A stretch of 64,000 nucleotides of DNA from Corylus avellana. Taxonomy: Eukaryota > Streptophyta > Magnoliopsida > Fagales > Betulaceae. The notes under the pieces were generated by a model, which was given only the letters and a program-made list of their open reading frames with translations, was not told the DNA's origin and did no database searches. The stretch is from NCBI RefSeq assembly GCF_901000735.1, contig NC_081541.1, positions 26,686,258 to 26,750,257 on the forward strand, in the 5' to 3' direction. Below are positions 1 through 9,949 of the stretch, in pieces. The stretch's first letter is position 1. Each line of letters starts with the position of its first letter. Position numbers and translations under genes: made by a program.

Positions 1-1147
1 TAAGCTGCAAAAGGCATCAAAGATCTCACAGATCTGTTCCTTGGATTTTCAAAAATCCTAGACCACTTTCACAGAGAACAAGATTCAAGCACTTGATTTC
101 TTAGCATCGACTTCTTCGAGGTTTTGTTTTTTCTTACTCAGTTTTTTGTTCTTAATATTCATTATTGTTATTTCTGAATTATGTCTGTCTGTTATATCAT
201 TGGACTTTGATCATCGAGGTCCTTGTTCTTTTTCTTCAATTTGAATTACATAACAGCCTCTGTTTTGTTTGGTTGCTGAGAGAGCTTTTAAAAAGCATTA
301 GCAAATCTAATGAGAACAGTAAAATAACACCCCCATCACCATCACACTGTGCTTGAAACCTAAGCTCTGTTGGAACACTACTGGTGATTACAAATCAGAC
401 TCATACATGTGTGATGTGAAACATAATTTCTTTTTGAATTGGATCAATTCTTCCATTTCATTGAGCATAATTTATCATTATAAATAGAGGATTCATAGAT
501 AAAGAGTAGATGGATACATCTCAATGCCAAACACTACCTTAGCTTTGTTGGGCCCAGCCGCCATGAACATCAATCAAGCACACAAGATATATCATTATTG
601 TCCACATAAATAAATAATTAGTTTATAAGATAAATCTCTGAATGACTTGTACGGAACATATAATTGGCACATGAGGTGTCAAACGCGAACTATATGTCAT
701 CGAGATTTACTAATTTGACGTGGTATGGCGTCATTTAATTGGATGGCAGCTTGATGGAAGGACTTATTTGAAATTGAGGTAAACTAAACTCGAAGATTAA
801 ATTAAAATTGCAACAACAAAAAAAAAACCCTGGGAACTAATATTCATTTTTCCCTTTATGTATCTTCTTCAATACATGTATTATAGTTTTGTTTGCCGTT
901 GCAAATTGAGGGATTGCCTCCGTTCAGTTTTGCCAAAACAACTCATGATATATGTTTCTGCATTTTGATATTTCGAGTTGGTCATGGGCATCTATTCTTA
1001 ATTGTAACATGCTCGTTTATCCCCACTCAACTTTCCCATTAATCAATGATATTAGGAAGACCTTTTATTTTCCATTGGGAAACTGTATTTTGCAAACCCC
1101 CAAAAATTTTGGAATATTAAATTCATGATTTTTTTGTGCTTGCATAG
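1..1147. other. Non-coding 5' region of the RNase H locus, copy A
   Basis: No convincing gene. About 290-410 is related to membralin intron 1 (near 16790-16950). The rest is A+T-rich DNA shared with B 20634-21988. B has an extra ~80-bp tandem repeat at about 21262-21440 that A lacks. Confidence 0.5.
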
Positions 1148-1286
1148 TGCAATGGGACCTCGTTTGATCCACCATGAGACTCCTATTGTTGCTTCATCTG
1201 CTCCTCCTGCGGTTGCCCCATCACCAAACATGAACAATCTTGGACATGCTTGTGTTGCTCAATACAATTCCATGGCCTTAACTGAG
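1148..1286 (+). other. Exon-like segment upstream of RNase H gene, copy A
   Basis: A 139-bp stretch bounded by an AG (ends 1147) and a GT (starts 1287), open in a Ser/Pro/Ala-rich frame that includes ASSAPPAVAPSP. The same segment with the same boundaries is at 21989-22127 in copy B. Joining it to the next AG-bounded segment (from about 1800) gives an immediate stop, so I cannot build a complete spliced gene. It may be a non-coding exon or a remnant. The product is not recognised. Confidence 0.3.
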
Positions 1287-1861
1287 GTATATGCATCTCT
1301 TTTAGTTTAATTATGTTAACTTTCCCTTGCTTTGTATCCTGTATGTGTGTTTTTGTTCCTAGTTGTGATGTTTGCCTTTTAAGGTTTCAAGTCTAAACAT
1401 GTTGTGTCTTGTCTTCAAAGTGCCACATCCACATTTTCATATTATGTCGGTCACATCATCAAACAACAGTTGTATAACTGTTTAATAAATTATTTATTCA
1501 GAACCTTGGTCGTTCTTTTAATCGCTTCTCTAGTTTAATTATGTCAACTTTCCCTTGCTTTGTATCCTATTTTTGTTCTTGCTCTTTTGATGTTTGCCTT
1601 TTAAGGTTTCAAGTCTAAGCATATCGTGTCTTGTCTTCAAAGTGGCACATCGACAATGTCATATTATGTGGCTAATCTTCATGGTCACATCATCAAACAA
1701 CAGTCGTATACATTATTTATTCAGAACCTTGGTCGGTCGTGGTATCTAGTGGTCATAATTCTTACCAAAATAAGAACTAAATTATAAATTATTTTGCAGT
1801 GAAGCGACATCAACAGGTGCCATATGCCAGCTCTACATGGAGGGATTGCTTTGAAGTCTTG

Positions 1862-2126
1862 ATATATATATATATATTAATTGAAAAGGTGGGAAGGGGC
1901 GACCGGTGTAGTTTTTCCCTTTGGGCGTTACCATCGGGGTTTTCACCCGCTGTGGCTACTGCTTGGGAAGGCGAGCCCGTCACCACAACCTCACAAAGGT
2001 GTGAGCCAGTAGAGCCCCTTCAAAGTAGCATCTGGTTCACGCATCTATTACCGCAAGCGGATTCGAACACGCGACCACTAGGATGAAATGAATTCTTCTA
2101 CCAACTCAACTACCACCCTTGTGGTT
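1862..2126 (-). mobile_element. tRNA-derived SINE, minus orientation
   Basis: An insertion of about 265 bp absent from the matching place in copy B (about 22702-22735). On the minus strand its 5' end has a tRNA-like head with a box A region (about 2100-2115) and a box B, GTTCGAATCC (complement of 2059-2068). Its 3' end runs into an AT repeat at 1862-1878. Presence in one copy and absence in the other shows insertion after the duplication, although about 16 bp of host sequence is also replaced. The target duplication is unclear (possibly TTGAA). Confidence 0.75.
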
Positions 2127-2529
2127 GAATCTAATTTTATATATATGTGTATATATGTATTTATATATTGCTTTATCTTTTTAGTTATTCTTTATGTTCC
2201 TCTAAATGGTTGGTCTTGAATATTCTCAGGTCCAACTTTTACTAAGTGATGTTCTCAAAAATAATTCCCAAGATATTTGGTGGACATTACTTGTAATTTC
2301 TTTTTGGGATTTTATGAATTATGGTAAATATTATATGCTTAAATGTTTTTTTTCCCCTATGATTGTTGAGCTTAAACAACTTGGGCATACAAGATGGTGT
2401 GTTAAATTCTCATTGTCGAAACGAAGATGTCGAAATCCAGCCATCAAGTTGAATCGAGTGCGGGTCTTTTTCATTTCAATTGATCGGGTCTGGTCGGGTC
2501 GGGTTTCCAGGTTTTTCTATTCCTAAGCA

Positions 2530-4373
2530 CACACATTACATAGGGGGGGGCTTCTTTTCCATATATTTGAGCCTTAATGTCAGCTAATTGGGCCTTTTTG
2601 TGTCCAAATTTGATAAGCTATTGGGCCTCTTTTTGACTGGCTTTGTTTTCCTTTCTTTAGGAACCCTTCAATCTTTTCTTCGTCCTCTTCCGGTAAAATT
2701 ATGGCCTTTTTTTCTTTTTTGGAAAAAACTCATTATTACTTATCAAAAAATAAATAAATAAAAATTATGGTCTTTTTGGTCATTTTCCCATAAATTTGTT
2801 TTTTTAAAAAAAAAAATAAAAAATTTGTTTCCTTGTCCTTTTTTGGACTTCTTGAATTTGTTTGGGCCAACTATGACTCGATCAAATAAACATGTAATCT
2901 TTAGCATCTTAGCCCATTTAAGGAAGAAGAAACAAAATCATCTCAGCATGTTCCTCTTTTTTAACCCCTATATTTGGCAAGCTATTTGGTGAATCTCTAC
3001 TTGCTCATTTGTATTTGGATTTGGCTTTTTGTGTCTCAGTTGCTAAACAAGCAATTTTGAACATTTTGACCTATTACTCATTTTTCTTTTTTCTTTTTTT
3101 CTTTGTTATCAAAAGTTCTACTCGGCTCATTCACTTTTGGGACCTCCCTAAGGATGGTTGTATAAATTACCACCTTGCTTGACTCTACTAAAGGTTCCGA
3201 CAAAACTGATTGGAATATTAGGTGTTTGGGCACTTTAAAGAAGTTTGGTATTTTCAATGTGAGATATCGCACCTCTATACCCAATTGAAGCCATGCTTGG
3301 TTGCGAGGGTGTAAATCTAACACCTCCAATTCTAATGGCTACTATATTTTTTGAAGATCTAGACACTCGTGCGATATCTTGTACCTCTGCCGCTACACTA
3401 TTAACACCAACCAATAGACCTAAAACTAAATTGGCAATTGACGGTCTCAGCTTGATCTAGCACCCCTTGAAGTATCTATTTGGTTTTGATACAAAATCTA
3501 TCTTCTAATTTTATTCAGTCAGAAGTTAGATGGGTGGAATTTTTGACCTGTTTTGGTAAACGCCCACACCTACTCTCAAGTCTTGCTTTTAAAAAAAAAA
3601 TTAAACATACCATTTTAATTTAAACATGTAATTGTTACAACTCTAAGCTTCTTGTAATCTTTTTCCCTACTCTACTATTCTTTAGCCAAACTAAGACAGT
3701 AGACTCTCTTTTCCTTGTTTGTTTTTCTCTATTTTTTTATTCTTTCATATTCATATTGATGATTTTTTTATGAGCACATCAAATAGCTTTTAAAATTTTT
3801 ATTCTCTTCATACACATTTTATATTTTTGTACAAACACTTTTATTTATTTCTTTCATTATTCTTTTAATGGGGTGGCTAAGCTGCCAGCAAATCCTTATA
3901 ATAGGACTTGAGAAGGGAGCTACCTGAGATATAAAATGCTCTCTCTACTAGGACTGTAATGATCAATTATATATATAATTTATTGTTAAATCAAATAAAC
4001 TAACACGTTGTGGTTATGTCTACTAATTTCTTAGGATTGAGAGTCTTTGCAATTTGTAAATGTGACAAATATATTCATATGACAATATTTTGAAGAACTG
4101 CCATGCATTTCAATTGTGATATATTTATGACTTAGTTATTATGTTTGTGGTTTAGATTTTATATGCTTGATTCATGTTGAACTTATTTCTCTTCTATATT
4201 AACACTTGTAATATAATTGTGTGTGCATGTGTTTCGAACAATATTTGTTGTTTTTTTTTTATTTTTTTTTTTTGCTTTATATTACCTTATCTCACAAGTA
4301 ATAATTTGAAAGGTTTCAAGCTAAATAATGAGAAAAAATAAACTGAATCATGCCTAATTTTTTTTGTTCTTAG
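2530..4373. other. Gene-poor A+T-rich stretch before the RNase H exon, copy A
   Basis: Nearly identical to B 23130-24960. A minus-strand open frame at 3078-3329 is preserved in both copies but resembles nothing I know, and preservation is expected because the copies are so similar. No other gene is visible. Confidence 0.5.
2695..2770 (+). mobile_element. Very short LINE 3' tail with target duplication, copy A
   Basis: The 10-bp AAAATTATGG occurs at 2695-2704 and 2761-2770. Between them is a 56-bp insert ending ATTACTTATCAAAAAA plus (TAAA)n, the same 3' terminus as the longer LINE at 13510-14090. It reads as a severely 5'-truncated LINE insertion. Copy B has the same at about 23295-23370, so it predates the A/B duplication. 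Confidence 0.6.
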
Positions 4374-5150
4374 GAAACATTTGAGCTCAATTATGACAAC
4401 ACAGCTTGGCCAACCATCCCAAAGAATGTTCAAGAGTGGAGCTACCTCCAAAAGAAGAAGCACCATGCTAAGAAAGAAGACCAAATAAATTGGAAATTAG
4501 TGAAAAATTCATGCAAGTCTTCTCCTGCTCTCAAGAGAACCAACAAGAGGGTTTTTCCCCTAAATCTCAACCAAGAACAAGGAAGTGGCCTTCTTACTCC
4601 ACTTGGATCCATGTGCAAATGGAAAAAACCAGATTTTGGATGGACAAAATTAAACACTGATGGATCTATAACTCCGAAAAGATCCGGGTTTGGTGGATTG
4701 CTTCGAGATCATATGGGTGACCCGATATGTGCATTTGCCTCGAATGCACATGGAGATGACATATTCTTGGTCGAACTATGGGCTATAGAGAGTGGTCTTC
4801 GTCTTGCTTTGGATATGGGCATTAAGGTAATATGGGTCGAGTCTGATTCGCTGAGTGCTGTGAAGACCATTAACAACGACCAACCGTTTAGTCAAAAGGC
4901 TGCTAGTTGCTTGAAGGACATTTGGGGGCTTTTAAGGAAGTTTGAGAAATACAAAGTTTCTCATGCATGGCGTGAAACGAACAGAGCAGCTGATCATCTT
5001 GCAAAGATGGTTCTTTTCGAAAGGGATTATAAAGTGTTATTTCCTCGTGATTTTTCCAAAGACCTTTGCAAGATTATCAAGGACGATACAGATGGAAAAA
5101 TTTATTGTAGAGGATCCAATGAAGTTTTGTGGTGGAAACCAAAGTCGTGA
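4374..5150 (+). CDS. Stand-alone RNase H-like (RVT_3 type) protein, copy A
   Basis: The open frame begins after a splice-acceptor-like TTCTTAG (ends 4373) and runs 258 codons to TGA at 5148-5150; the first ATG in this frame is 4500 (216 residues). The C-terminal two thirds is a plant RNase H fold of the type found at the end of L1 LINE polyproteins and in many stand-alone plant genes. Acidic catalytic positions are visible: D in NTDGS, E in LVELW, D in ESDS and D in NRAADH. The N-terminal ~85 residues are Lys-rich and unrecognised. The frame is intact in both A and B, which allows function but may just reflect recent duplication. The true 5' exons are not resolved. It is probably LINE-derived, and the enzymatic role is inferred only. 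Confidence 0.65.
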   Translation, partial: ETFELNYDNTAWPTIPKNVQEWSYLQKKKHHAKKEDQINWKLVKNSCKSSPALKRTNKRVFPLNLNQEQGSGLLTPLGSMCKWKKPDFGWTKLNTDGSITPKRSGFGGLLRDHMGDPICAFASNAHGDDIFLVELWAIESGLRLALDMGIKVIWVESDSLSAVKTINNDQPFSQKAASCLKDIWGLLRKFEKYKVSHAWRETNRAADHLAKMVLFERDYKVLFPRDFSKDLCKIIKDDTDGKIYCRGSNEVLWWKPKS

Positions 5151-5922
5151 ATTTGAGGGATCATGGGGTTCTACTTAAATTTGACGGATAAACAATTTTT
5201 TTTTTTTTTTAAGTAGATAATTGTAGACAGTAGCACTTCATATTGTAAATTCTTATCACTTCACTTGTCTCCAACATTTGTAACTGTATAGTAGCATTTT
5301 GTGTTTGGAATGTAAAGTGATAAATTTGTTTCCTAAATAAAATTTTATTAGTCTTTTTACGCCAAAATAGTAGGCTTTTATAGCATATCAAATAGGGTAT
5401 GGATGGTGTAAATAAATGTTATCAAATCTTATTTGTATATATTTACACCAAAAAATAGTATTTAATAAATTGTACTACAGCCACACAGTTGAAGTGATGT
5501 GGCAGTGAAAATCAACTATTAAATTAACACTTGAAAGAAAAAAGGGAGAAAAAAAAAATTAACTACCATGACATTTCTAATATATAATAATCATATAATA
5601 GTCTATTAAATAACATTATTTTTACGTGATACCAATATATGTGCAAAATGGGGAAAGGTACAGAGACGCCAGTGAATGGGGAAATGGACATCAATTGAAA
5701 GTTGGATGGTGGGCGGGGGTATTTTGCTATGCTTGTTTATATATATTTTGCCCCTCCTTTGTTTCTCTTGTCGATAGGAAAACAAAGGTTTTCCAGTTGT
5801 ATTCATGTTCTCATTTGAAAATACAGTGTATCTGGCCTAATAACGTTTGCTTTCATAATAGGGAGCAGAAACTGGGAAAGGAACTTAAAAGAATAAAAAA
5901 ACAATTAAAAAAATTATTCCAA

Positions 5923-5956
<34 letters not shown>

Positions 5957-6184
5957 CAACTATTATTTTTTTGAACATTTCACATGCATTCAGATGATCA
6001 ATTCCAACAACGTTCAAATTTGATGATAATATAAATCAGATCAACTGTCATCCATAAACCTTATAACTTTTTTTTCTTCCTGATAAGTTACATGTTGCCA
6101 AAAGAAAAGGGAAAAAAAAAAGGCTCTATAGATCAGACGAACTATTTTTGTCATAAAATTTCTCACTATTACAGAATATGCTAC
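5151..6184. other. Intergenic between RNase H gene and membralin pseudogene, copy A
   Basis: A+T-rich, with an (AT)n microsatellite at about 5928-5954. Somewhere just left of 6185 the sequence changes from RNase H-linked DNA to membralin DNA; unit D is unrelated up to within about 10 bp of the exon 7 edge. No gene seen. Confidence 0.5.
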
Positions 6185-7308
6185 CTTAACAAGGAGAAGT
6201 CAATAAACTATTCATCAAAATACTATCATATCCGACGATTCTGTTTATGAGGAGTTGCTGCCACCTGGTAATAAGAAAATATCCATTCAATTACATTATT
6301 ATAGTACACAGCTCCTATACGTATACACATATAACTCAAATTCTGAAGTACAACAACAGTTTGACAAAAATGATGAAGTTCAACCAAAATGATGATGCAA
6401 ATGCCAGTGTTAAGCTTTTAATTGTCTCAACCAAGCACATATCTAGTTATAAACCTCGTATTATGCCTAGAAGAATGCTAGGACATTATCTTCCAAAAAA
6501 AGCCATTGACACAATTGTTTTCAGTGAGTCTAGCTTGTCAACAAACAAATAAACATTAAACCACAGATGTTCTTAATCTGTACTCTAGGTTTTTACCTAC
6601 AGACACTTGGATTCCACAAAAAAAATTAAATTAAATCTTTCTTTTTTGATAAGTACCACAAAGATTAAAATTTCAAAATAGATATCCAAATAAGAATTAA
6701 AAACTCGGACTTAACAAAAAAAGTTATTGAAAAAATAGGTTCTTCAGAAAAATTGTCACTTCCAAGCTCAATTCAAACCACCCCGACAATGGTAAAGTTT
6801 TGTTTGGAAGATATAAGCTGTTTCCAAAACAGGAATGCCGAGCTGATATGCTAATGTTAACGGTACAAATATTATGGCGAGACTTTGCCCCTTCAGGTAG
6901 CAAGAAATATCCCTGCAGGACAAGCGCTATTAGAACATTGGAAATAACAAAGTAGAAGCAGAAATATGGAATCAGAGTATATGCAGAAAAATTTCATGAA
7001 TTGCAAGGAGGAACAAACAAATAAGGTGAACAATCACCTTTTCCATAGTGTATATATAAGTTGGTTCAAAGGCTTTGCTTCTATTCTCAAGCAATTGCAC
7101 TGAAACAGATGCAAAAAACCATTATCAGAAAACAAGAAATATATGGTACAACTTGGGAAATTAGAAGAACAGGGGAAACTATCCTGGTCAGCTCATGAAT
7201 TCTTCCATCCTAATTAGATAATTGCCTGCCCTTTTTTTTTTTTTTTTTGCCAGATTGTCACAGGTCTATAAATGCAACAGTTTAAGAATATATGTACACA
7301 CACAGAGG

Positions 7309-7309
<1 letters not shown>

Positions 7310-7341
<32 letters not shown>
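7310..7341. repeat. Microsatellite (AT)n(AC)n
   Basis: Mixed AT/AC dinucleotide run in the membralin intron. The corresponding tracts at 27906-27927 (B) and 36069-36103 (D) have different lengths. Confidence 0.9.
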
Positions 7342-8006
7342 GTCTTGATATGTTAAGAATTATGATTTTTGTGAAAAGTCCACATACACCTTCTACCCCT
7401 TAACTGACAATGTCTCCCCACCCCAAACTTTCAATTAGGACAGCGCCTTTAACCCCAAGGCTAACCCTTTTAACTTATGGATATCTATCTAATACCTATC
7501 CAGCCATATTGTGCAGAATCCATATCAAATACACATAAAACTAAGAATACCCTTGACAATTCCCTGTTGTGCTTTTAGGAAGAAAATCTCAGTAAGAAGA
7601 AAAAGACATCACGGAAAATGTACATATGCAAGGACCTGACATCCAAAATTGAATGCAGTCATCTCTCTACCATAGACACTAAATGGACAAGACAGGACTT
7701 TTAGTCCAAAAACTGACTTCTTCTCTTAAGTTAGCTTTATTTTTCTTCTGCATTTCTTGCCCTTCTTTTTCCTTTTTTACCTAAGCATCTGCTACATGAA
7801 ATTAAATGCAATCATCCCCCCACCATGGACATCAATGACTTAGGCAACACCATTAGACCCAGAGCTAATCCATCTTAGGTTTATTTTATTTTTCTTCTCA
7901 ACAAAAAATATTATTGAAATCAGAGAAAAAAAAAATCCAGCTCATAGAGAGATCATTTATGGGTTCAATGCCAGATCTAATTAGATCATTTCTGGCTTAT
8001 AGACAT

Positions 8007-8329
8007 TGTGAGAAGAGTTACTAGGGTTCGTAAGTCATTAGGGTTTGAAAGTAGTTTGGTCATTGTGATATTTCTCTAATCCTATATGAGAAGTGCTACA
8101 CATCCCAAATTTTCTTCCCAAAAGTTAGTTTCCAAATGATGTGTCACCATCTCATGAGATTTATTATTTTGAGAAGTGTATCACCAACTCATTGGATGAT
8201 GACACATTATTTGGGAACTAACTTTTGAAACAAAAATTTGGGATGTTTAGCATTTAGGTTAAAGATAAGCTGAATAATACAACAGCCTCCTCTTCTCCCT
8301 CTAATCTTTTTACTCCAAATCTATTAACA
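8007..8329 (+). mobile_element. 5' LTR of TRIM-like element, copy A (with nested MITE)
   Basis: Aligns with the LTR at 9181-9345: it starts TGTGAGAAGAG against TGTTAAAAGAG and ends ATTAACA directly before the primer site at 8330. A MITE at 8092-8254 is nested in it. Without the MITE the LTR is about 165 bp, typical of miniature LTR elements. Confidence 0.7.
8092..8254. mobile_element. MITE nested in LTR, copy A
   Basis: 163 bp with long imperfect inverted repeats: the left end AGTGCTACACATCCC and the complement of the right end AATGCTAAACATCCC continue matching through an AAAAGTTAGTT block and a GATG-rich block. The paralogous LTR at 9181 lacks it. Copy B has only its right part (28489-28623). 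Confidence 0.75.
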
Positions 8330-8342
8330 TGGTATCAGAGCC
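8330..8342 (+). promoter_or_regulatory. tRNA-iMet primer binding site, copy A element 1
   Basis: TGGTATCAGAGCC directly follows the LTR end. It is the classic copia-type primer site complementary to the 3' end of initiator tRNA-Met. Confidence 0.85.
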
Positions 8343-8452
8343 TTATGGTTTAAATCTTTGGCCCTTTGTTTGTTGTCTTAATTTTCCACTCTTTTTCTTT
8401 TGGTTGAATTTCTCTTCCTGTTGTTAGTGACTCTCCTTTTGGTGGCATCACC

Positions 8453-8481
8453 GCCCATGTGGGCATAGTGCCCACACGGGC
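8453..8481 (+). promoter_or_regulatory. Hairpin after primer site, copy A element 1
   Basis: Arms GCCCATGTGGGC (8453-8464) and GCCCACACGGGC (8470-8481) can pair with one G-T pair around a 5-nt loop, and each arm is itself nearly palindromic. It recurs after every primer site in the window (9452-9481, 28822-28850, 29872-29900). The position suggests a packaging or dimerisation signal; this is inference. Confidence 0.55.
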
Positions 8482-9180
8482 AATGCCTTGATAAAGCTTT
8501 AGAGTTGTTTTTGGAAACCGAGAGAAAAGAAAAAAAATAAACGATTTTGTTTGTTTGTGGTGTTCTGTGATGGTTTCGGTGCTTTCATGGTGTTCCTTTG
8601 AGTAGTTCTTGTGTTAATCAAAGGTTTCTGTGGTGCTTACCCACGACGTCTAGCCTTTAACAGTGGTTTTTGTGGTTGCCGGCAGCGGTTATGGTGTTTG
8701 CCAGCAAGATTCTACTGGCCTTGGTGTTCTGGGGTGTTTCCATCAATTTTGCGGTGCTTTCCGACCGGATGTTGTTGTCCAGCGAGATTCTACTGGCCTT
8801 GGTGTTTTGCGGAGAGATCCGACTGGGCTTGGAGTTTTGCGGTGAGATCTGATCTACCCTTGGTGTTTTGTGGCGAGATCCGACCGGCCTTGATGTTTTG
8901 CGATGGGTACCAACCGGTCCTTGTTGTTTTCCGGCGAGATCCTATCGGCCTTGGTGTTTTTTGGCGAGATCCGACCGCCTATTGCAGTTTCCAACGAGTT
9001 TTCAACCGACGTTGAAATTTTAGCAAATTTTTTATTATTTTGATGGGTCTTTATATTGTGTGCTCCAAGCTGTTCCAACTTTAGGGGGAGTGTTAGAATA
9101 TGTTTTTATATGTGTTTTTCATTTGCTTGTTTCTTCAAAGCTGGATTTATATGATTTATATGATACAGCTTGAGGGGGAG

Positions 9181-9345
9181 TGTTAAAAGAGTTATTAGGG
9201 TTAGTAAGTCATTAGGGTTTGAGGATAGTTTGGTCATTGTGATATTTCCCTAATCCTATATATTAGGATGTTTGTATTAGGTTAAATATAAGCTGAATAA
9301 TACAACATCCTCTTCTTCTCCCTCTAATCTTTTTACTCCAAATTT
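9181..9345 (+). mobile_element. Middle LTR of TRIM-like element, copy A
   Basis: Begins TGTTAAAAGAG directly after a polypurine tract and is followed by another primer site at 9346-9358. Compared with copy B (29594-29765) it has lost about 7 bp (ATTAACA) at its 3' end. It serves as 3' LTR of the first internal region and 5' LTR of the second. Confidence 0.7.
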
Positions 9346-9949
9346 TGGTATCAGAGCCTTAGGGTTTAGATCATTGTTCCTTTGTTTGTAGTCATAGTTT
9401 TTCACTGTTTTTTAGTTTTGTTTTAGTGAGTATTCTTCTGGTGGCAGCACCGCCCATGTGGGGCTTAGAGCCCACACGGGCAGCGCCTGGAAAGATATTG
9501 TTCGTGGTTGAGTTTGAAAAGAAAACAAGAAGTTTGTCGTGTGCTTTCATGGTGGATTTCGTGGTGTTTCGTACTAGTTTTCAAAGTTTCTAGTATTTTC
9601 TGTGATGTTTAGTGCCATTTGTGGTGGTTGGTGTAAGGTTTTCTTTTTTAGCAGTATTTTGACTTGGTATTGGTATCTCCAGCATGTTTTCTGCCTGTAT
9701 TCTGTGAGTTCCGGCGAGACACGTTAGTTGATCACGTGTTGTTAATTGTCAAGATTCAACTGGCCTTGGTGTTTTGCAGTGGTTTCCAACCGATTGTTGT
9801 CCGGCGAGATTCTACCAGCCTTGGTGTTTTGCGGTGAGATTCGACCGGGCTTCGTGTTTTTCAGCAAGATCAGATCTATCCTTGGTGTTTAGTGGCGAGA
9901 TCCGATCGGCTTTGCTGTTTTGCGATGGGTTTCGACCCGTCCTTGTAGT
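9346..9949 (+). mobile_element. Second internal region, copy A (no 3' LTR)
   Basis: Starts with TGGTATCAGAGCC, repeats the hairpin (9452-9481) and the minisatellite (about 9750-9945), then passes straight into host sequence without polypurine tract or LTR. The host sequence on the right (9950-10018) repeats about 60 bp of that on the left (about 7948-8006). Confidence 0.6.

Larger units (their letters stand above)
8330..9180 (+). mobile_element. Internal region 1 of TRIM-like element, copy A
   Basis: Lies between primer site and polypurine tract. It has no gag or pol. It holds the hairpin, a roughly 30-bp G+C-richer minisatellite (about 8700-9000; core GGCCTTGGTGTTTTGCGG) and two polypurine-like tracts, TTAGGGGGAG (9081-9090) and TGAGGGGGAG (9171-9180). 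The minisatellite keeps an open 134-codon frame (8611-9015). A non-autonomous copia relative is likely. Confidence 0.65.

Noticed and set aside
2206..2526. Plus-strand 106-codon frame in unit A
   Set aside because: Broken in copy B by a small insertion in the T-rich stretch near 22946, no domain, and a low-complexity Arg-rich end.
3078..3329. Minus-strand 83-codon frame, identical at 23678-23929
   Set aside because: No recognisable domain, no splice or start context, and the copies are too similar for conservation to mean selection.
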